Assembly (NCBI RefSeq): GCF_003351105.1
Contig: NZ_NKRG01000005.1
Span: 124,001-188,000, forward strand
Reading direction: 5' to 3'
From: Thermosipho africanus Ob7
GTDB lineage: Bacteria; Thermotogota; Thermotogae; Thermotogales; Fervidobacteriaceae
Length of the DNA: 64,000 bases
This document shows positions 44,895 to 55,095 of this stretch, piece after piece. The notes below the pieces were generated by a model. It ran no database searches. It saw only the letters and a list, made by a program, of their open reading frames with translations, and had not been told where the DNA came from. Made by a program: the position numbers and the translations under genes. Position 1 is the first letter of the stretch; every line of letters begins with the position of its first letter.

Positions 44895-44935
44895 AAAAAA
44901 TAGCATCTCACCTTACTGGTGAGATGCTATTTTAA
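44895..44935 (-). terminator. Terminator of the opp operon
   Basis: ATAGCATCTCACC-TTACT-GGTGAGATGCTAT is a perfect 13-bp hairpin followed on the minus strand by TTTTTTTAGG, 16 bp beyond the oppF stop. Confidence 0.9.
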
Positions 44936-44946
44936 AGAATTTTTTA

Positions 44947-46089
44947 TTATTTTAATGATCCTGGGAAGTGACAAGCTACAAAGTGACCCGGTGATACCTC
45001 TTTCAATTGTGGTTCCTCTTTTGCACAAATTTCCTTTGCTACAGGACATCTTGGATGGAATCTACATCCACTAGGTGGATTTACTGGACTTGGAACATCT
45101 CCTGTCAAAATTATCCTTTTCTTTTTATATTCAGGATTTGGAACCGGTATAGCACTCATTAATGCTTTTGTATAGGGATGTAATGGATTATCAAATAGTT
45201 CTTTCTTGGAAGCATTTTCAACAATTTTTCCTAAATACATAACGACTACCCTATCAGAAATATATTTAATGACTGATAAGTCATGTGAGATAAACAAATA
45301 TGTTAAATTATGTTTCTTTTGAAGTTCAAGCATTAAGTTAATAACTTGAGATCTTATAGAAACATCAAGTGCTGCTACTGCTTCATCGGCAACTATTAAC
45401 TTTGGATTCATCAATAATGCCCTTGCTATTCCTATTCTTTGACGTTGTCCTCCAGAAAATTGGTGAGGAAATCTATACATATGTTCTCCATGAATACCAA
45501 CTTCTTCTAAAACTTCTTTTACCTTATCTACTACTTCAGATTTTTTTATCAGCCCATGCAATACAGGCCCTTCAGAAACAATTGTCTTAACTCTAATTCT
45601 TGGATTAAGAGAACTATATGGATCCTGAAAAACTATTTGCATCGTTCTTCTAAAATCTCTTCTCTTTTCAGTTATATTATCTAAAAGTTTGCTATAAAAA
45701 CCACTTTCGCCTAGTTCCTCATATAACTCATAATATTCTTTATCAATTCCTGTAAATTTTGATGGATCTTCCTTTTTAAATTTCTCTATATACATTTTCT
45801 TTAAATATTTCTTTGCTCTATAACGTGGCATAAAATAATATGTTGTATCCTTTCCGTCTACAATAATTCTTCCAGATGTAGGCTCATAAAGTCTTAAAAG
45901 CGTCATTCCAGCAGTAGTTTTTCCACAACCTGATTCACCAACAAGCCCAACAGTCTCACCTTCATAAATTTCAAAGCTGATGTCATCTACTGCTCTAACC
46001 CATGCTACTATTCTTTTAAATACTCCTGCACGAATTGGAAAATACTTTACAAGATTATCAACTTTAACTAATACTTTTTTTTCACTCAT
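44947..46089 (-). CDS. oppF: Oligopeptide/dipeptide-type ABC transporter ATPase (OppF)
   Basis: A 380-aa ATPase. Walker A is [20 protein letters not shown], signature [15 protein letters not shown], Walker [15 protein letters not shown], and the C-terminal Opp/Dpp extension [20 protein letters not shown]. Between Walker A and the Q loop (FQDPYSS) about 80 additional charged residues are inserted (from [17 protein letters not shown] to [10 protein letters not shown]), longer than in E. coli OppF. It powers substrate uptake with OppD. Overlaps oppD by four bases. Confidence 0.88.
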   Translation of the reverse strand: MSEKKVLVKVDNLVKYFPIRAGVFKRIVAWVRAVDDISFEIYEGETVGLVGESGCGKTTAGMTLLRLYEPTSGRIIVDGKDTTYYFMPRYRAKKYLKKMYIEKFKKEDPSKFTGIDKEYYELYEELGESGFYSKLLDNITEKRRDFRRTMQIVFQDPYSSLNPRIRVKTIVSEGPVLHGLIKKSEVVDKVKEVLEEVGIHGEHMYRFPHQFSGGQRQRIGIARALLMNPKLIVADEAVAALDVSIRSQVINLMLELQKKHNLTYLFISHDLSVIKYISDRVVVMYLGKIVENASKKELFDNPLHPYTKALMSAIPVPNPEYKKKRIILTGDVPSPVNPPSGCRFHPRCPVAKEICAKEEPQLKEVSPGHFVACHFPGSLK

Positions 46090-47102
46090 GCACTTTCACC
46101 AGCCTTTTTGAGTTTCTGAGCCTCTTCAACTTTTTTATAATAAAAACATCTTGAATAATGATTTTTTCCAACTTCATATAAAGGTGGAATTTCCTTTTTA
46201 CATCTTTCATCTGCAAACTCACATCTGGTATTAAACCTACATCCTGGTGGAAAATGTAATGGATCAGGAACAATTCCTGGTATATTATAGAGTTTGTCCT
46301 GTTCTATATCTAATCTTGGAATTGAATTTAAAAGTCCCCAAGTATATGGATGTCTCATTTCTTTAAATAATTCTTTTACATCAGCAGTTTCCATAACCAT
46401 TCCACCATACATTACAACAACTCTATCAGCATTTTCTGCAATAACACCAACATCATGCGTAATTAAAATTATAGCCATTCCATACTCTCTTTGTAATTCC
46501 TTCATTAAATCAAGTATTTGCGCTTGAATAGTAACATCAAGAGCAGTTGTTGGCTCATCCGCAATTAATAATTTTGGCTTACAAGAAAGTGCCATTGCAA
46601 TCATCGCTCTTTGCCTCATACCACCAGATAATTCATGTGGATACTCATCAACACGTTTTTCTGGTTCAGGTATTCCAACTTTTCTTAGCATGTCAATTGC
46701 CATTCTTCTAGCTTCCTTTTTATCAACATCTTGGTGCAACAATATTGCTTCCATAATCTGCTCACCAATTGTAAAAACTGGGTTTAAAGCTACCATTGGT
46801 TCCTGAAAAATCATTGCAATATCATTACCTCTAATTTTTCTCATCTCATCCTCTGAAAGATCTAAAAGATTCTTTCCTTCAAAAATTATTTGACTTCCTT
46901 CTAAAATTTCACCATTTGGATCCAACAATCTTAAAATTGATAATGAGGTAACACTTTTTCCACTACCAGATTCACCAACAATTCCAAGTGTCTCGCCAGG
47001 ATAAACTTCAAAATCCACTCCGTCAACTGCTTTAACAACTCCATCTTCTGTATGAAAATAGGTCTTTAAATTCTTTACTTCTAATAATGGTTTTTTTTCC
47101 AA
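46086..47102 (-). CDS. oppD: Oligopeptide/dipeptide-type ABC transporter ATPase (OppD)
   Basis: A 338-aa ATPase: [20 protein letters not shown] (Walker A), [12 protein letters not shown] (Q loop), [18 protein letters not shown] (signature), [20 protein letters not shown] (Walker B) and the C-terminal [17 protein letters not shown]. The start is taken as TTG at 47102, eight bases after AGGAG; the longer GTG start overlaps that site. Acts as a heterodimer with OppF at the cytoplasmic face. Confidence 0.88.
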   Translation of the reverse strand: MEKKPLLEVKNLKTYFHTEDGVVKAVDGVDFEVYPGETLGIVGESGSGKSVTSLSILRLLDPNGEILEGSQIIFEGKNLLDLSEDEMRKIRGNDIAMIFQEPMVALNPVFTIGEQIMEAILLHQDVDKKEARRMAIDMLRKVGIPEPEKRVDEYPHELSGGMRQRAMIAMALSCKPKLLIADEPTTALDVTIQAQILDLMKELQREYGMAIILITHDVGVIAENADRVVVMYGGMVMETADVKELFKEMRHPYTWGLLNSIPRLDIEQDKLYNIPGIVPDPLHFPPGCRFNTRCEFADERCKKEIPPLYEVGKNHYSRCFYYKKVEEAQKLKKAGESA

Positions 47103-47116
47103 CTCAATCACTCCTT

Positions 47117-48031
47117 TTATTTCAATTTCGGATCAAAGACATCTCTTAAAGCATCACCTACTAAATTCCATGCTAATACAAACAAAACCATTGCCATTCC
47201 TGGATAAAAAACGGTATACCAATAAGCTAGTGCTTGACCACTAGCACCTAATATATAGTTTCTTGTATAGTTAAGCATTGAACCCCAATCAGCATAACCA
47301 ATTGGAGCACCAAGCCCTAAGAATGAAAGTGCAGCTGCTGTAATAACCAAAGATCCTAATCTCATTGTAGCTTGAACTAAAACTGGAAAAATTGTATTCG
47401 GAAGCACATGTCTTACAATTATAATAAAGTTTTTTATTCCAAGAGCCTTTGCAGCCAAAACAAATTGTTCTTCTTTAACTTGCAATATATTAGCTCTAAT
47501 TAATCTTGCAACTGCCATCCAACCAAAAACTGTCATTGCAATCATAACTTTATCTAAACCACTTCCTAATATTGTTGTTAATACCATTGCAGCTAACAAA
47601 AATGGTATTGATAAGAAAATATCCGTAATTCTCATTAGAATTTCATCTATCCAACCACCAAAATAACCAGCAATTGATCCTATTATTAAACCAATTATTG
47701 TTGATAACGTGACAACTGTTAAACCAATTTTAAAAGCAGTTCTTGTACCCCAAATTACCCCGTAATAAATGTCTCTACCGGCAATCATACCAAAGGGATG
47801 ATCTTTGCTTGGTGGTACTGGATCTGAACTCCAAGAAAGTATTGGCATTATGTACGGATCTTCAAGTTTCATAGGATTTCCATTTTCATCTGGAAACATT
47901 GGATTAACAGGCGGTGCAAGTAATGGAGCAAATGCAGCAATCAACGCAAAAAATATTAACAATGAAAATCCTAAAACTGCAGAAGGATTTCTAAACAATT
48001 TTTTCATTGTTCTTTTAAACTCTGTATTCAT
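47117..48031 (-). CDS. oppC: Opp-type ABC transporter permease (OppC)
   Basis: A 304-aa permease. [20 protein letters not shown] is the usual OppC start helix; an insertion of some 40 residues after [20 protein letters not shown] lies in the first external loop; the EAA-type loop is [28 protein letters not shown]. The start is the second ATG (48031), spaced correctly after GGGAGGTGG. Forms the membrane pore with OppB. Confidence 0.87.
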   Translation of the reverse strand: MNTEFKRTMKKLFRNPSAVLGFSLLIFFALIAAFAPLLAPPVNPMFPDENGNPMKLEDPYIMPILSWSSDPVPPSKDHPFGMIAGRDIYYGVIWGTRTAFKIGLTVVTLSTIIGLIIGSIAGYFGGWIDEILMRITDIFLSIPFLLAAMVLTTILGSGLDKVMIAMTVFGWMAVARLIRANILQVKEEQFVLAAKALGIKNFIIIVRHVLPNTIFPVLVQATMRLGSLVITAAALSFLGLGAPIGYADWGSMLNYTRNYILGASGQALAYWYTVFYPGMAMVLFVLAWNLVGDALRDVFDPKLK

Positions 48032-48045
48032 CAACATCCACCTCC

Positions 48046-49083
48046 CTAACCTAGTCTGATTCTTGGGTCTAATATTGCGTATAGTATATCGATTATCAAA
48101 TTTCCAATAACAAGCAGTGTTGAATAAAACAAAGTGCTACCTAAAATTGCTGCATAATCAAGCTGAGTAGCTGCTTGTGCTGTAAATCTACCCATTCCAA
48201 CTCTATTAAAAATAACTTCAACTATAACAGTTCCTGCAAGTAAGCCAATAACCATTGCACCAGCAACCGTTACAACAGGAATCATTGCATTCTTTTTGGC
48301 ATGTTTGTGTATAACTTCCTTTTCAGGAACCCCTTTAGCTCTAGCCGTTCTAACATATTCTTTACCAAGAACTTCAAGCATACTTGATCTTGTAATTCTT
48401 AACAAATACGCCCACCAAAGCCAAGAAATTGTTAGAATAGGTCCAATTAAGTGTCTCAATGCATCCCAGAAAACATCAAGTCTTCCATTCAATAAAGCAT
48501 CAATTGTCAATAAATGCGTTATTTTATGAAAACTATCTGATTTTACTATTGAATCTGCCCAATCACTCAAAGTTCCTGGTGGAAACCATCCAAGAACTGA
48601 ATAGAAAATCATCAAAACTATTAACCCAAAAACAAAATCAGGAAGAGACCAACCAACAATTGCAAAAATCCTTATAAAATGATCTATAAACTTATCTCTA
48701 TTAACCGCAGCCGTAACACCTAACCAAATACCAACTGCAATAACCGGTATAAATGCATAAAGTGCAAGCTCGATCGTATAAGGAATTCTTTCTTTAATAG
48801 CATCAGCAACTGGTTGCTTGGCTGTAACAGACCATCCCAATTCACCTTTTAAAACTCCACCAAGCCATTTAAAATATCTAGTCCACATTGGATCATTTAA
48901 ACCATACTTTTCAATTAATCTATCAATGTCTTCATTTGAAAGCTTGTCAAATACATTTGGATTTACATATGCTGAAATCATTTTTTCAGGACCTAATATT
49001 TCTGTAAAACTAAATATTATCAAAGTTACACCAAACAAAATCAGTGGAAGTAGCAAAAGCCTCCGAATAATATACGCCGTCAA
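48046..49083 (-). CDS. oppB: Opp-type ABC transporter permease (OppB)
   Basis: A 345-aa permease opening MTAYIIRRLLLLPLILFGVT, with the external loop GLNDPMWTRYFKWLGGVLKG ELGWS-type pattern and the EAA loop LLRITRSSMLEVLGKEYVRT, ARAKGV. Start is TTG at 49083, seven bases after GGAGGT; the longer GTG start lies in that site. First gene of oppBCDF. No solute-binding protein gene lies before or after the four genes in this window. Confidence 0.87.
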   Translation of the reverse strand: MTAYIIRRLLLLPLILFGVTLIIFSFTEILGPEKMISAYVNPNVFDKLSNEDIDRLIEKYGLNDPMWTRYFKWLGGVLKGELGWSVTAKQPVADAIKERIPYTIELALYAFIPVIAVGIWLGVTAAVNRDKFIDHFIRIFAIVGWSLPDFVFGLIVLMIFYSVLGWFPPGTLSDWADSIVKSDSFHKITHLLTIDALLNGRLDVFWDALRHLIGPILTISWLWWAYLLRITRSSMLEVLGKEYVRTARAKGVPEKEVIHKHAKKNAMIPVVTVAGAMVIGLLAGTVIVEVIFNRVGMGRFTAQAATQLDYAAILGSTLFYSTLLVIGNLIIDILYAILDPRIRLG

Positions 49084-49202
49084 GTTTAACACCTCCTAAA
49101 TTTTTTAAGTTTACATCAATATTATTATAACAGTAGTAAAAAATGTTTCAAGTCTGAATTAAACTTAATTTTATTTTAAATCTTGTAATTTTTAGTAAAT
49201 AC

Positions 49203-50858
49203 TTACAAATATTCCTTTAAACGTAATGCTATCTTATTACCCACTATCTTCGAAAGTTCTTCAAGAGGTGCATTTTTTATATTTTCTATACTTTTATACT
49301 TTTTAAGCAATATTTTTTTTCTTTTTGGTCCAATTCCTGGAATATCGTCTAGTTTGCTTAATGTATAATTTTTTAACTTTAAGCTACCACTAAAACTATT
49401 TGCTACTCTATGTGTTTCATCACGTATTGATATTAAAGTGCGTAAAACTTCATCATTTTCTTTCAATTTAAATTCTTTATTTTTTGTAACAATTATTTCT
49501 TCCTTTTTAGCAATACCAACCACATCAACATCTAGTCCCAATTCATTAAACGCTTCAATTGCAGCATTGACCTGTCCTCTTCCTCCGTCAACAAAAATAA
49601 GATCAGGCGCTTCATGTTTTGTATATCTTTTCCTAATAAACATCCTGATACTTTCAAAATCATCTAAAATATCACCAAGTTTATACCTTCTATATTCTTC
49701 CGGCTTTGGTACTCCATTTTCAAATACTACCAAAGATGCTACTGTAAATTTTCCATTTCTGTGAGAAATATCTGTTCCTTCAATTCTATATGGAATCTTT
49801 TTCAAACCTAATATTTCTTTAATCTTTTTTAAAGTATCTCTTCTCAGTCTTTTTGCTTTGAAATGTTCTTTTAAATTTTCATATGCTATTTCAAGTAAAT
49901 ATCTATCACTATCATCTAAAGAAACATTTATAGGTATATCAAACTCTATTTTATTTAAATTACTACTTTCGAATGTAACTATTTTTGTCGGTAAATCACT
50001 TTTCATTCCATAGTAAAATTGATATAAAAATTCTTCAAATGACAAATTCGCTTCATAAAAAAGCTTTGATAATAAAACTCCACCACGAACCTTTAAAACT
50101 AAAAAAACTTTTTTTGAATATGCAATATAGTCCACACATCTTTTATCATTTAAAATCACACCTTGTGTGTTTAACAGTTTTTCAAATGATAATAACAAAT
50201 CTCTATATTTAGCTGCATTTTCAAAATCAAGCATTTTAGAATGATAATTCATCTTTTGTTCAATATAGTCTTTTACAAATTCAAAATCTCCTGATAAAAC
50301 CTTTTTTAAATTATTTATTGCCGACATATAAATATTTTTATTTTCAAATTTGCATGGTGCCAGACATGTTTTTAAATGATATTCAATACAAGGTTTCTTA
50401 ATTTTAGATAAATCTTTTTTGCAAGTTCTGACCCCAAAAATTTTTTGTAAAATCTCTAACAATAATCTTGTAAAAGTTATATTAGTAAAAGGGCCAAAAA
50501 ATATTCCTGAACTTTTCCTACTTCTTGTAACTTCAACATACGGATATTCATCATCTGATATCCTAATATACGGATATCTTTCACCTTCTTTTAGCATTAT
50601 GTTATACTTTGGTTTATGTTTAAATATTAAGGTAGCCTCTAATAATAATGCCTCTTTTTCATTTTTTACAATAATAACTTCTAGACTATTTGATTCCTCA
50701 ACAATTAGCCTACTCTTTTCTTCTTTAAGTGAAAAATGTGAATTAAGCCTTCTTTTTAAATTTTTTGCTTTTCCAATATAAATATATTCACTTCCATTCT
50801 TAAAGATATATACTCCAGGTTTTTCACTGACGTTATATAAAACACTTTTGTCTAACAT
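49203..50858 (-). CDS. uvrC: Excinuclease ABC subunit C
   Basis: A 551-aa nuclease of nucleotide-excision repair. The GIY-YIG domain is EKPGVYIFKNGSEYIYIGKA, KNLKRRL at the N-terminus; a UvrB-binding UVR motif (MLDFENAAKYRDLLLSFEKL) is in the middle; the RNase H-like domain has GTDISHRNGKFTVASLVVFE and FVDGGRGQVNAA; the C-terminal helix-hairpin-helix is LDDIPGIGPKRKKILLKKY. The ATG at 50858 after GGAGGGATCAA is preferred; the longer frame runs into the upstream gene's terminator. Confidence 0.93.
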   Translation of the reverse strand: MLDKSVLYNVSEKPGVYIFKNGSEYIYIGKAKNLKRRLNSHFSLKEEKSRLIVEESNSLEVIIVKNEKEALLLEATLIFKHKPKYNIMLKEGERYPYIRISDDEYPYVEVTRSRKSSGIFFGPFTNITFTRLLLEILQKIFGVRTCKKDLSKIKKPCIEYHLKTCLAPCKFENKNIYMSAINNLKKVLSGDFEFVKDYIEQKMNYHSKMLDFENAAKYRDLLLSFEKLLNTQGVILNDKRCVDYIAYSKKVFLVLKVRGGVLLSKLFYEANLSFEEFLYQFYYGMKSDLPTKIVTFESSNLNKIEFDIPINVSLDDSDRYLLEIAYENLKEHFKAKRLRRDTLKKIKEILGLKKIPYRIEGTDISHRNGKFTVASLVVFENGVPKPEEYRRYKLGDILDDFESIRMFIRKRYTKHEAPDLIFVDGGRGQVNAAIEAFNELGLDVDVVGIAKKEEIIVTKNKEFKLKENDEVLRTLISIRDETHRVANSFSGSLKLKNYTLSKLDDIPGIGPKRKKILLKKYKSIENIKNAPLEELSKIVGNKIALRLKEYL

Positions 50859-50874
50859 TTGATCCCTCCATACA

Positions 50875-50904
50875 AAAAATGTGGGGACTTCCCCCACATT
50901 TTTT
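50875..50904 (-). terminator. Terminator upstream of uvrC
   Basis: ATGTGGGG-gactt-CCCCCACAT with T-rich flanks ends the gcvH-membrane protein transcript about 20 bp before the uvrC start. Confidence 0.8.
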
Positions 50905-50920
50905 ATGAGCTAAACTTTTC

Positions 50921-51361
50921 TTATTCTATATTTCTATTTTTAATACCAAAAATCAAAGTTATAACATATGCCCAACCGATAGAAAATAAAGCAACAAATG
51001 CAGCATCTTTAACCCAAATCAAATCAATTATCAAGAAGACAATCATTATTATTGAAAATAGTATAGCTTTTCTCATTGCATTACGAATATTCAACTTTGA
51101 AATATCACTAGCAGCTAGCATTGAGTAAATAGCTATTACTAAATACGCAACTGGCGATATAGACAATCCAAGTTTCGAATAAAAATTTACAAATCCACCA
51201 GATGCAAAAAACGCAAGAGAAACAGCGAAAAATACCCATGAAACCACACTTGAAATACCAAATGAGGATTTAGCTTGCTGAATCACACCAAGCAATAATA
51301 CCAATCCAATCACTATATTCATTATAAAAACCAAAACTGCATAAGCGGTAATCCCTAACAT
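50921..51361 (-). CDS. Five-helix membrane protein after gcvH
   Basis: A 146-aa hydrophobic protein with about five membrane segments, for example YAVLVFIMNIVIGLVLLLGV, SVVSWVFFAVSLAFFASGGF, SPVAYLVIAIYSMLAASD and FSIIMIVFLIIDLIWV. No motif is recognised. Its ATG overlaps the TAA of gcvH (TAATG), so it is made with GcvH, although nothing shows a shared function. A terminator follows. Confidence 0.65.
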   Translation of the reverse strand: MLGITAYAVLVFIMNIVIGLVLLLGVIQQAKSSFGISSVVSWVFFAVSLAFFASGGFVNFYSKLGLSISPVAYLVIAIYSMLAASDISKLNIRNAMRKAILFSIIMIVFLIIDLIWVKDAAFVALFSIGWAYVITLIFGIKNRNIE

Positions 51362-51729
51362 TAATTATCACCTTCACTGTTAAGAAATTCCTTATATTCT
51401 TCCTCGGTCATCAATTCATCAAGCTCCGAAGGATTTGAAATTTCAATTTTTACCAACCATCCTTCACCTTCAGCATCTTCATTAACAAGTTCTGGCCTTG
51501 CATCAAGCTCACTATTTACTTCTACAATTTTTCCGCTAATTGGTGCATAAACATCACTTGCTGCTTTAACACTTTCTATTGATAACAAAACATCACCTTT
51601 TTTAACTTCTTTACCTACTTCTGGCAAATCAACATAAACAATATCTCCAAGCTCTTCTTGTGCATGAGAAGTAATTCCAACATACCCGTTTTCATCTACC
51701 CATTCATGAGTTTTTGTAAATTTTTTCAT
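51361..51729 (-). CDS. gcvH: Glycine cleavage system H protein
   Basis: A 122-aa lipoyl carrier. KFTKTHEWVDENGYVGITSH opens the family; the lipoylated Lys is in LLSIESVKAASDVYAPISGK; VNEDAEGEGWLVKIEISNPS ends it. It shuttles the aminomethyl group between the P and T proteins of glycine cleavage (known). No other gcv gene is nearby. GGAGGGGTTTTC precedes the ATG. Confidence 0.95.
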   Translation of the reverse strand: MKKFTKTHEWVDENGYVGITSHAQEELGDIVYVDLPEVGKEVKKGDVLLSIESVKAASDVYAPISGKIVEVNSELDARPELVNEDAEGEGWLVKIEISNPSELDELMTEEEYKEFLNSEGDN

Positions 51730-51860
51730 GAAAACCCCTCCTTGATTTTATTTGTTCATTAATATTCTAACATATAAACTAACTATTTCAACTATCTAGA
51801 GATAGTATATAAGTTTAATTCTAATAGAAAATTTGTAATTTTCCTGTATTAATAAAATTA

Positions 51861-51889
51861 TTGAAATGTCATAAATCAAATGTTAAAAT
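51861..51889 (+). promoter_or_regulatory. Promoter of the thioredoxin-like gene
   Basis: TTGAAA at 51861-51866 and TAAAAT at 51884-51889 with a 17-bp spacer. The AGGAGGTGA ribosome-binding site and ATG (51928) follow, so the longer reading frame that begins at 51880 inside the promoter is not the real start. Confidence 0.65.
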
Positions 51890-51927
51890 GGACAATGTTT
51901 GGAAGAATTAGATCAGGAGGTGATTTA

Positions 51928-52200
51928 ATGAAGATAGAATACTTTAAGAATGACAAATGCAGTGTATGTAAAGCTATGCTTCCCAAAATCCAAACTATAG
52001 CAAAAAACTTTGATATTGATATTGAGGTAATTGACGTTATAGAAAATCCTTCTTATCCAGCTCAAAAATTAGTATTTACAGTACCAACAGTAATAATATT
52101 GGATAAAGAATTTGAAATCAAACGATTTGCAAGAAATTTTAGTATTAGTGAGGTAATAAATACAATTGAAAGATACCTAGAAATAAGTAATAAAGAATAA
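51928..52200 (+). CDS. Small thioredoxin-like protein
   Basis: A 90-aa thioredoxin-fold protein: MKIEYFKNDKCSVCKAMLPK has the CxxC redox pair, and VFTVPTVIILDKEF the cis-proline before the second strand. It is shorter than classical thioredoxins and resembles the minimal glutaredoxin/thioredoxin type of anaerobes. It probably reduces disulfides in the cytoplasm; the electron donor is not encoded nearby. Confidence 0.8.
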   Translation: MKIEYFKNDKCSVCKAMLPKIQTIAKNFDIDIEVIDVIENPSYPAQKLVFTVPTVIILDKEFEIKRFARNFSISEVINTIERYLEISNKE

Positions 52201-52226
52201 GGCTAATAGGGAAATCCCTATTAGCC
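52201..52226. terminator. Bidirectional terminator between trx-like gene and feoB
   Basis: GGCTAATAGGG-AAAT-CCCTATTAGCC, a perfect 11-bp hairpin between convergent genes; its right end lies within the last codons of feoB. Confidence 0.85.
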
Positions 52227-54167
52227 TATAATTAATTTTCCTAAATTTAAGAAGATAAAGGACAATATATATGCTATCAAAAAACTATATATTACAGTAA
52301 AAATAACCCACTTCCAACTTCCAGTTTCACTTTTTATGGTCGCAATTGTAGCAAAACAAGGAATATATAACATCACAAAAATTAAAAATGCATAAGCATT
52401 TACACTATTTAAAGACTCACTAAGAGCGAGTTTTGCACTAATCAAATCTCCCTCTGTAAATCCATATAACATAGACATTGTCGAAACTATTACTTCTTTA
52501 GCAACACCTCCAAAAAATAATGCTGTTCCAATTTTCCAATCAAAACCTAGAGGTTTTAAAATATATTCCAAAGTTTTTCCGATATATGATGCATAACTTG
52601 TTTCAACATCTCCTTTATTTGGAAAATAAGTAAGTCCCCAAACTAAAATACTTGTAATAAGAATTATTGTTCCTGCCTTCTTTAAAAAATGACTTCCTTT
52701 ATTCCACATATAAATTGCTATATTTCTAATCGTAGGCACTCTATACCTGGGCAATTCCATTACTAATGGGACACTTTCACCCTTGAAAAATACTTTATTG
52801 ACAAAAAAAGCTGTAAAAGCTGTAATCAATATACTTATAGCATAAATACTAAACAAAACCTCAGCTTTATACCTTGGAAAAAATATACTGATTATCATCA
52901 TATAAACAGGCAACCTTGCACTACATGAAATAAAAGGTGCCGAAAGTATAGTTCCTAATCTTTCTTTCTCATCTGGTAATCCTCTTGCAGTCATAATAGA
53001 TGGAACATTACAACCAAAACCTAACAGTAAAGACATAAATGATCTTCCTGAAAGTTTCATTTTATACATTATTCTATCCAATACAAAAGCTGCTCTGGGC
53101 AAATAACCTGTTTCTTCTAAAATACCTAACGCAATAAACAATGCAAAAATATTAGGAACAAATACTAAAACACCACCAACACCACCAATTAATCCATCTG
53201 CAATTAACGAAGTGAACAAACCATCACCAAAAGATTTTACATAGTCTGCAAGTTGACTAAAAGAATAATCCAATATATCAGCTAATGGCTGTACCACATC
53301 AAAAGTAAATTTAAATATAATATACATAATAGCTACTAAAATTGGAATACCAAATATTTTGTGTGTTAAAACGTGGTCTATCTTATCATTCATGGTCTTT
53401 ATATACTCAATATTATTACCAGAATACGCTTCTTTTAATACGTATTTTACATATTCATATCTTATTTTCGGAATATGATTCAATGCATTTTCTTTAATAG
53501 CTTTATCAATTTTCACTATATTTTCAAGTTTATTAACAAAATATTCGTCCCCTTCTAAATATTTAAGTGCAGCATATCTTTTATTTTTAAATAAATCATC
53601 TGGAATTTGATTTTCAATATCTACAATTATCTTTTCATATTCTTTATAATCAAAAATAACATTTTTAATTTTTTTACCTTTTGCTATATCAACTATCATA
53701 TCTTTTAACTCACTAATTCCTTCTCCAGTTTTTGCGGAAGTAAATACTACAGGGACTCCAAAATGTTTTTGAAGTTCATACTTATCAATTTTTGTCTTTT
53801 GCCTTTTAACTTCATCATAAGAATTCATAACCAAGATTACGCTTTTTGTAATCTCCAAGGTTTCTATTAAGAGATAAAAACTCTGTTCAGGATTTAAAGA
53901 ATCAGCTATTAATAAAGTCACATTTGGAGGTGAAAAAAATAAAAAATCTCGAGTAATCTTTTCATCAATCGATTTTGATGACAATGAATACGTTCCAGGA
54001 AGATCTATAAAATGTAATGTATTTCCTTTCCATTCGGTTGCACCCTCGATTTTACTTACAGTAACTCCGGGCCAATTTGCAACATATTGCCTTGCACCGA
54101 CAAGCCTATTAAAAATACTTGTTTTACCAACATTTGGATTTCCAACTAAAGCTACGGTCACTACCAT
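52221..54167 (-). CDS. feoB: Ferrous iron transporter FeoB
   Basis: A 648-aa membrane GTPase. G1 is ALVGNPNVGKTSIFNRLV, G3 HFIDLPGTYSLSS, G4 VMNSYD and G5 TSAKTGEG; a linker follows, then about eight membrane helices with two Gate repeats (LLGFGCNVPSIMTARGLP, SCSARLPVYMMIISIFFPRY). It imports Fe2+ across the inner membrane (known). Slightly shorter than the E. coli protein and ends before a FeoC-type domain. One base separates it from feoA. Confidence 0.93.
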   Translation of the reverse strand: MVVTVALVGNPNVGKTSIFNRLVGARQYVANWPGVTVSKIEGATEWKGNTLHFIDLPGTYSLSSKSIDEKITRDFLFFSPPNVTLLIADSLNPEQSFYLLIETLEITKSVILVMNSYDEVKRQKTKIDKYELQKHFGVPVVFTSAKTGEGISELKDMIVDIAKGKKIKNVIFDYKEYEKIIVDIENQIPDDLFKNKRYAALKYLEGDEYFVNKLENIVKIDKAIKENALNHIPKIRYEYVKYVLKEAYSGNNIEYIKTMNDKIDHVLTHKIFGIPILVAIMYIIFKFTFDVVQPLADILDYSFSQLADYVKSFGDGLFTSLIADGLIGGVGGVLVFVPNIFALFIALGILEETGYLPRAAFVLDRIMYKMKLSGRSFMSLLLGFGCNVPSIMTARGLPDEKERLGTILSAPFISCSARLPVYMMIISIFFPRYKAEVLFSIYAISILITAFTAFFVNKVFFKGESVPLVMELPRYRVPTIRNIAIYMWNKGSHFLKKAGTIILITSILVWGLTYFPNKGDVETSYASYIGKTLEYILKPLGFDWKIGTALFFGGVAKEVIVSTMSMLYGFTEGDLISAKLALSESLNSVNAYAFLIFVMLYIPCFATIATIKSETGSWKWVIFTVIYSFLIAYILSFIFLNLGKLIIG

Positions 54168-54168
54168 A

Positions 54169-54597
54169 TCAGATCCTCCTTAATATTATTTTGTTTTTCA
54201 TCCCCTCACCTAAATGAATTTTACTATTATCCAAAAAAATTTCACCATCTTTTACTTGAATAATTTTTCCTGGCAAAATCCCCAATTTACTAACTTTATA
54301 TAAAAATCTTCTTCCTCCACAAAATTCAACAACTTCATATTCACCATCATTTGCCAAAGATAATGGTATTGAATCATCTAACAATACAACTTCAATAGTA
54401 GAAGCCTCTGAATTTCTCATAGATATTAATTTATTAAAAACTCTGTACATTCTTGGATCTCCCATAGGAGAAGTTCTAACAACTTCGACTATGCTTTCAG
54501 GAATTAATCCCAAACCCAAAAGTCTGTTTTTAATTTTAGAATCTTTGATTGATACAATTTTCACTTTTACACATTCCGGTATTTTATCTAAAGTCAA
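54169..54597 (-). CDS. feoA: FeoA protein with two FeoA domains
   Basis: A 142-aa protein, nearly twice the usual length. The first domain (KVKIVSIKDSKIKNRLLGLG, LIPESIVEVVRTSPMGDPRM) is a classic SH3-like FeoA fold; residues about 75-142 (GEYEVVEFCGGRRFLYKVSK, LGILPGKIIQVKDGEIFL) look like a second, more divergent copy. FeoA activates or stabilises FeoB (known). Only one base separates the stop from the feoB start. Confidence 0.85.
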   Translation of the reverse strand: MTLDKIPECVKVKIVSIKDSKIKNRLLGLGLIPESIVEVVRTSPMGDPRMYRVFNKLISMRNSEASTIEVVLLDDSIPLSLANDGEYEVVEFCGGRRFLYKVSKLGILPGKIIQVKDGEIFLDNSKIHLGEGMKNKIILRRI

Positions 54598-54708
54598 AAC
54601 CTCTCCCCCTTCTTATTGAAAATAATTCTCAACAAAATTTTATCAAAAGTTTTAGCTAAAGTCAAGTAGTGATATAATTTATATAGGACTTAAAAGGAGG
54701 GAGATCTT

Positions 54709-55095
54709 ATGAATAACAAATTAAAATGGCTAGTCATATCAATTTCACTAACTTTTACTATAGTTAGTATGATCACGGTTACGCTTTTTTCAAAAGGAAT
54801 AATTCAATATTCTTGGATTTTAAAAGTTCCTGGAAGAATTTCTGGAGGACAATTTATACCTGGAATGGAAAAGTTGTATACTAAACTCTTTCTTAGCTTT
54901 TTATTCAATACATTGGCAATTCTTACTTTATCCACATTATTTAGCAAATTTAATAATAAAATTACCGACGAAATTTCACTTGTTCTTGGTATGTTTTTTT
55001 TATTTGTTTCATTATTATCTTTTTACAATATTTTTCAACTAATAGCATTCCTTTTTTCTTTATTTTTGCTATACTTTATATTTTCAAAACGCTAA
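54709..55095 (+). CDS. Small hydrophobic membrane protein
   Basis: A 128-aa protein with three or four membrane helices: WLVISISLTFTIVSMITVTL, LFLSFLFNTLAILTLST and ISLVLGMFFLFVSLLSFYNI, IFQLIAFLFSLFLLYFIF. An extracytoplasmic loop with VPGRISGGQFIPGMEKLY connects the first two. Family unknown. TATAAT at about 54671 and AGGAGGGAG before the ATG are good. Its end overlaps the end of the convergent ComEA-like gene. Confidence 0.65.
   Translation: MNNKLKWLVISISLTFTIVSMITVTLFSKGIIQYSWILKVPGRISGGQFIPGMEKLYTKLFLSFLFNTLAILTLSTLFSKFNNKITDEISLVLGMFFLFVSLLSFYNIFQLIAFLFSLFLLYFIFSKR

Noticed and set aside
46082-46273. A 63-codon minus-strand frame
   Set aside because: Lies in an alternative frame of oppD; no ribosome-binding site and no family features.
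50859-50897. Using the upstream start at 50897 for uvrC
   Set aside because: It lies in the terminator hairpin of the preceding gene and adds residues absent from the GIY-YIG family.
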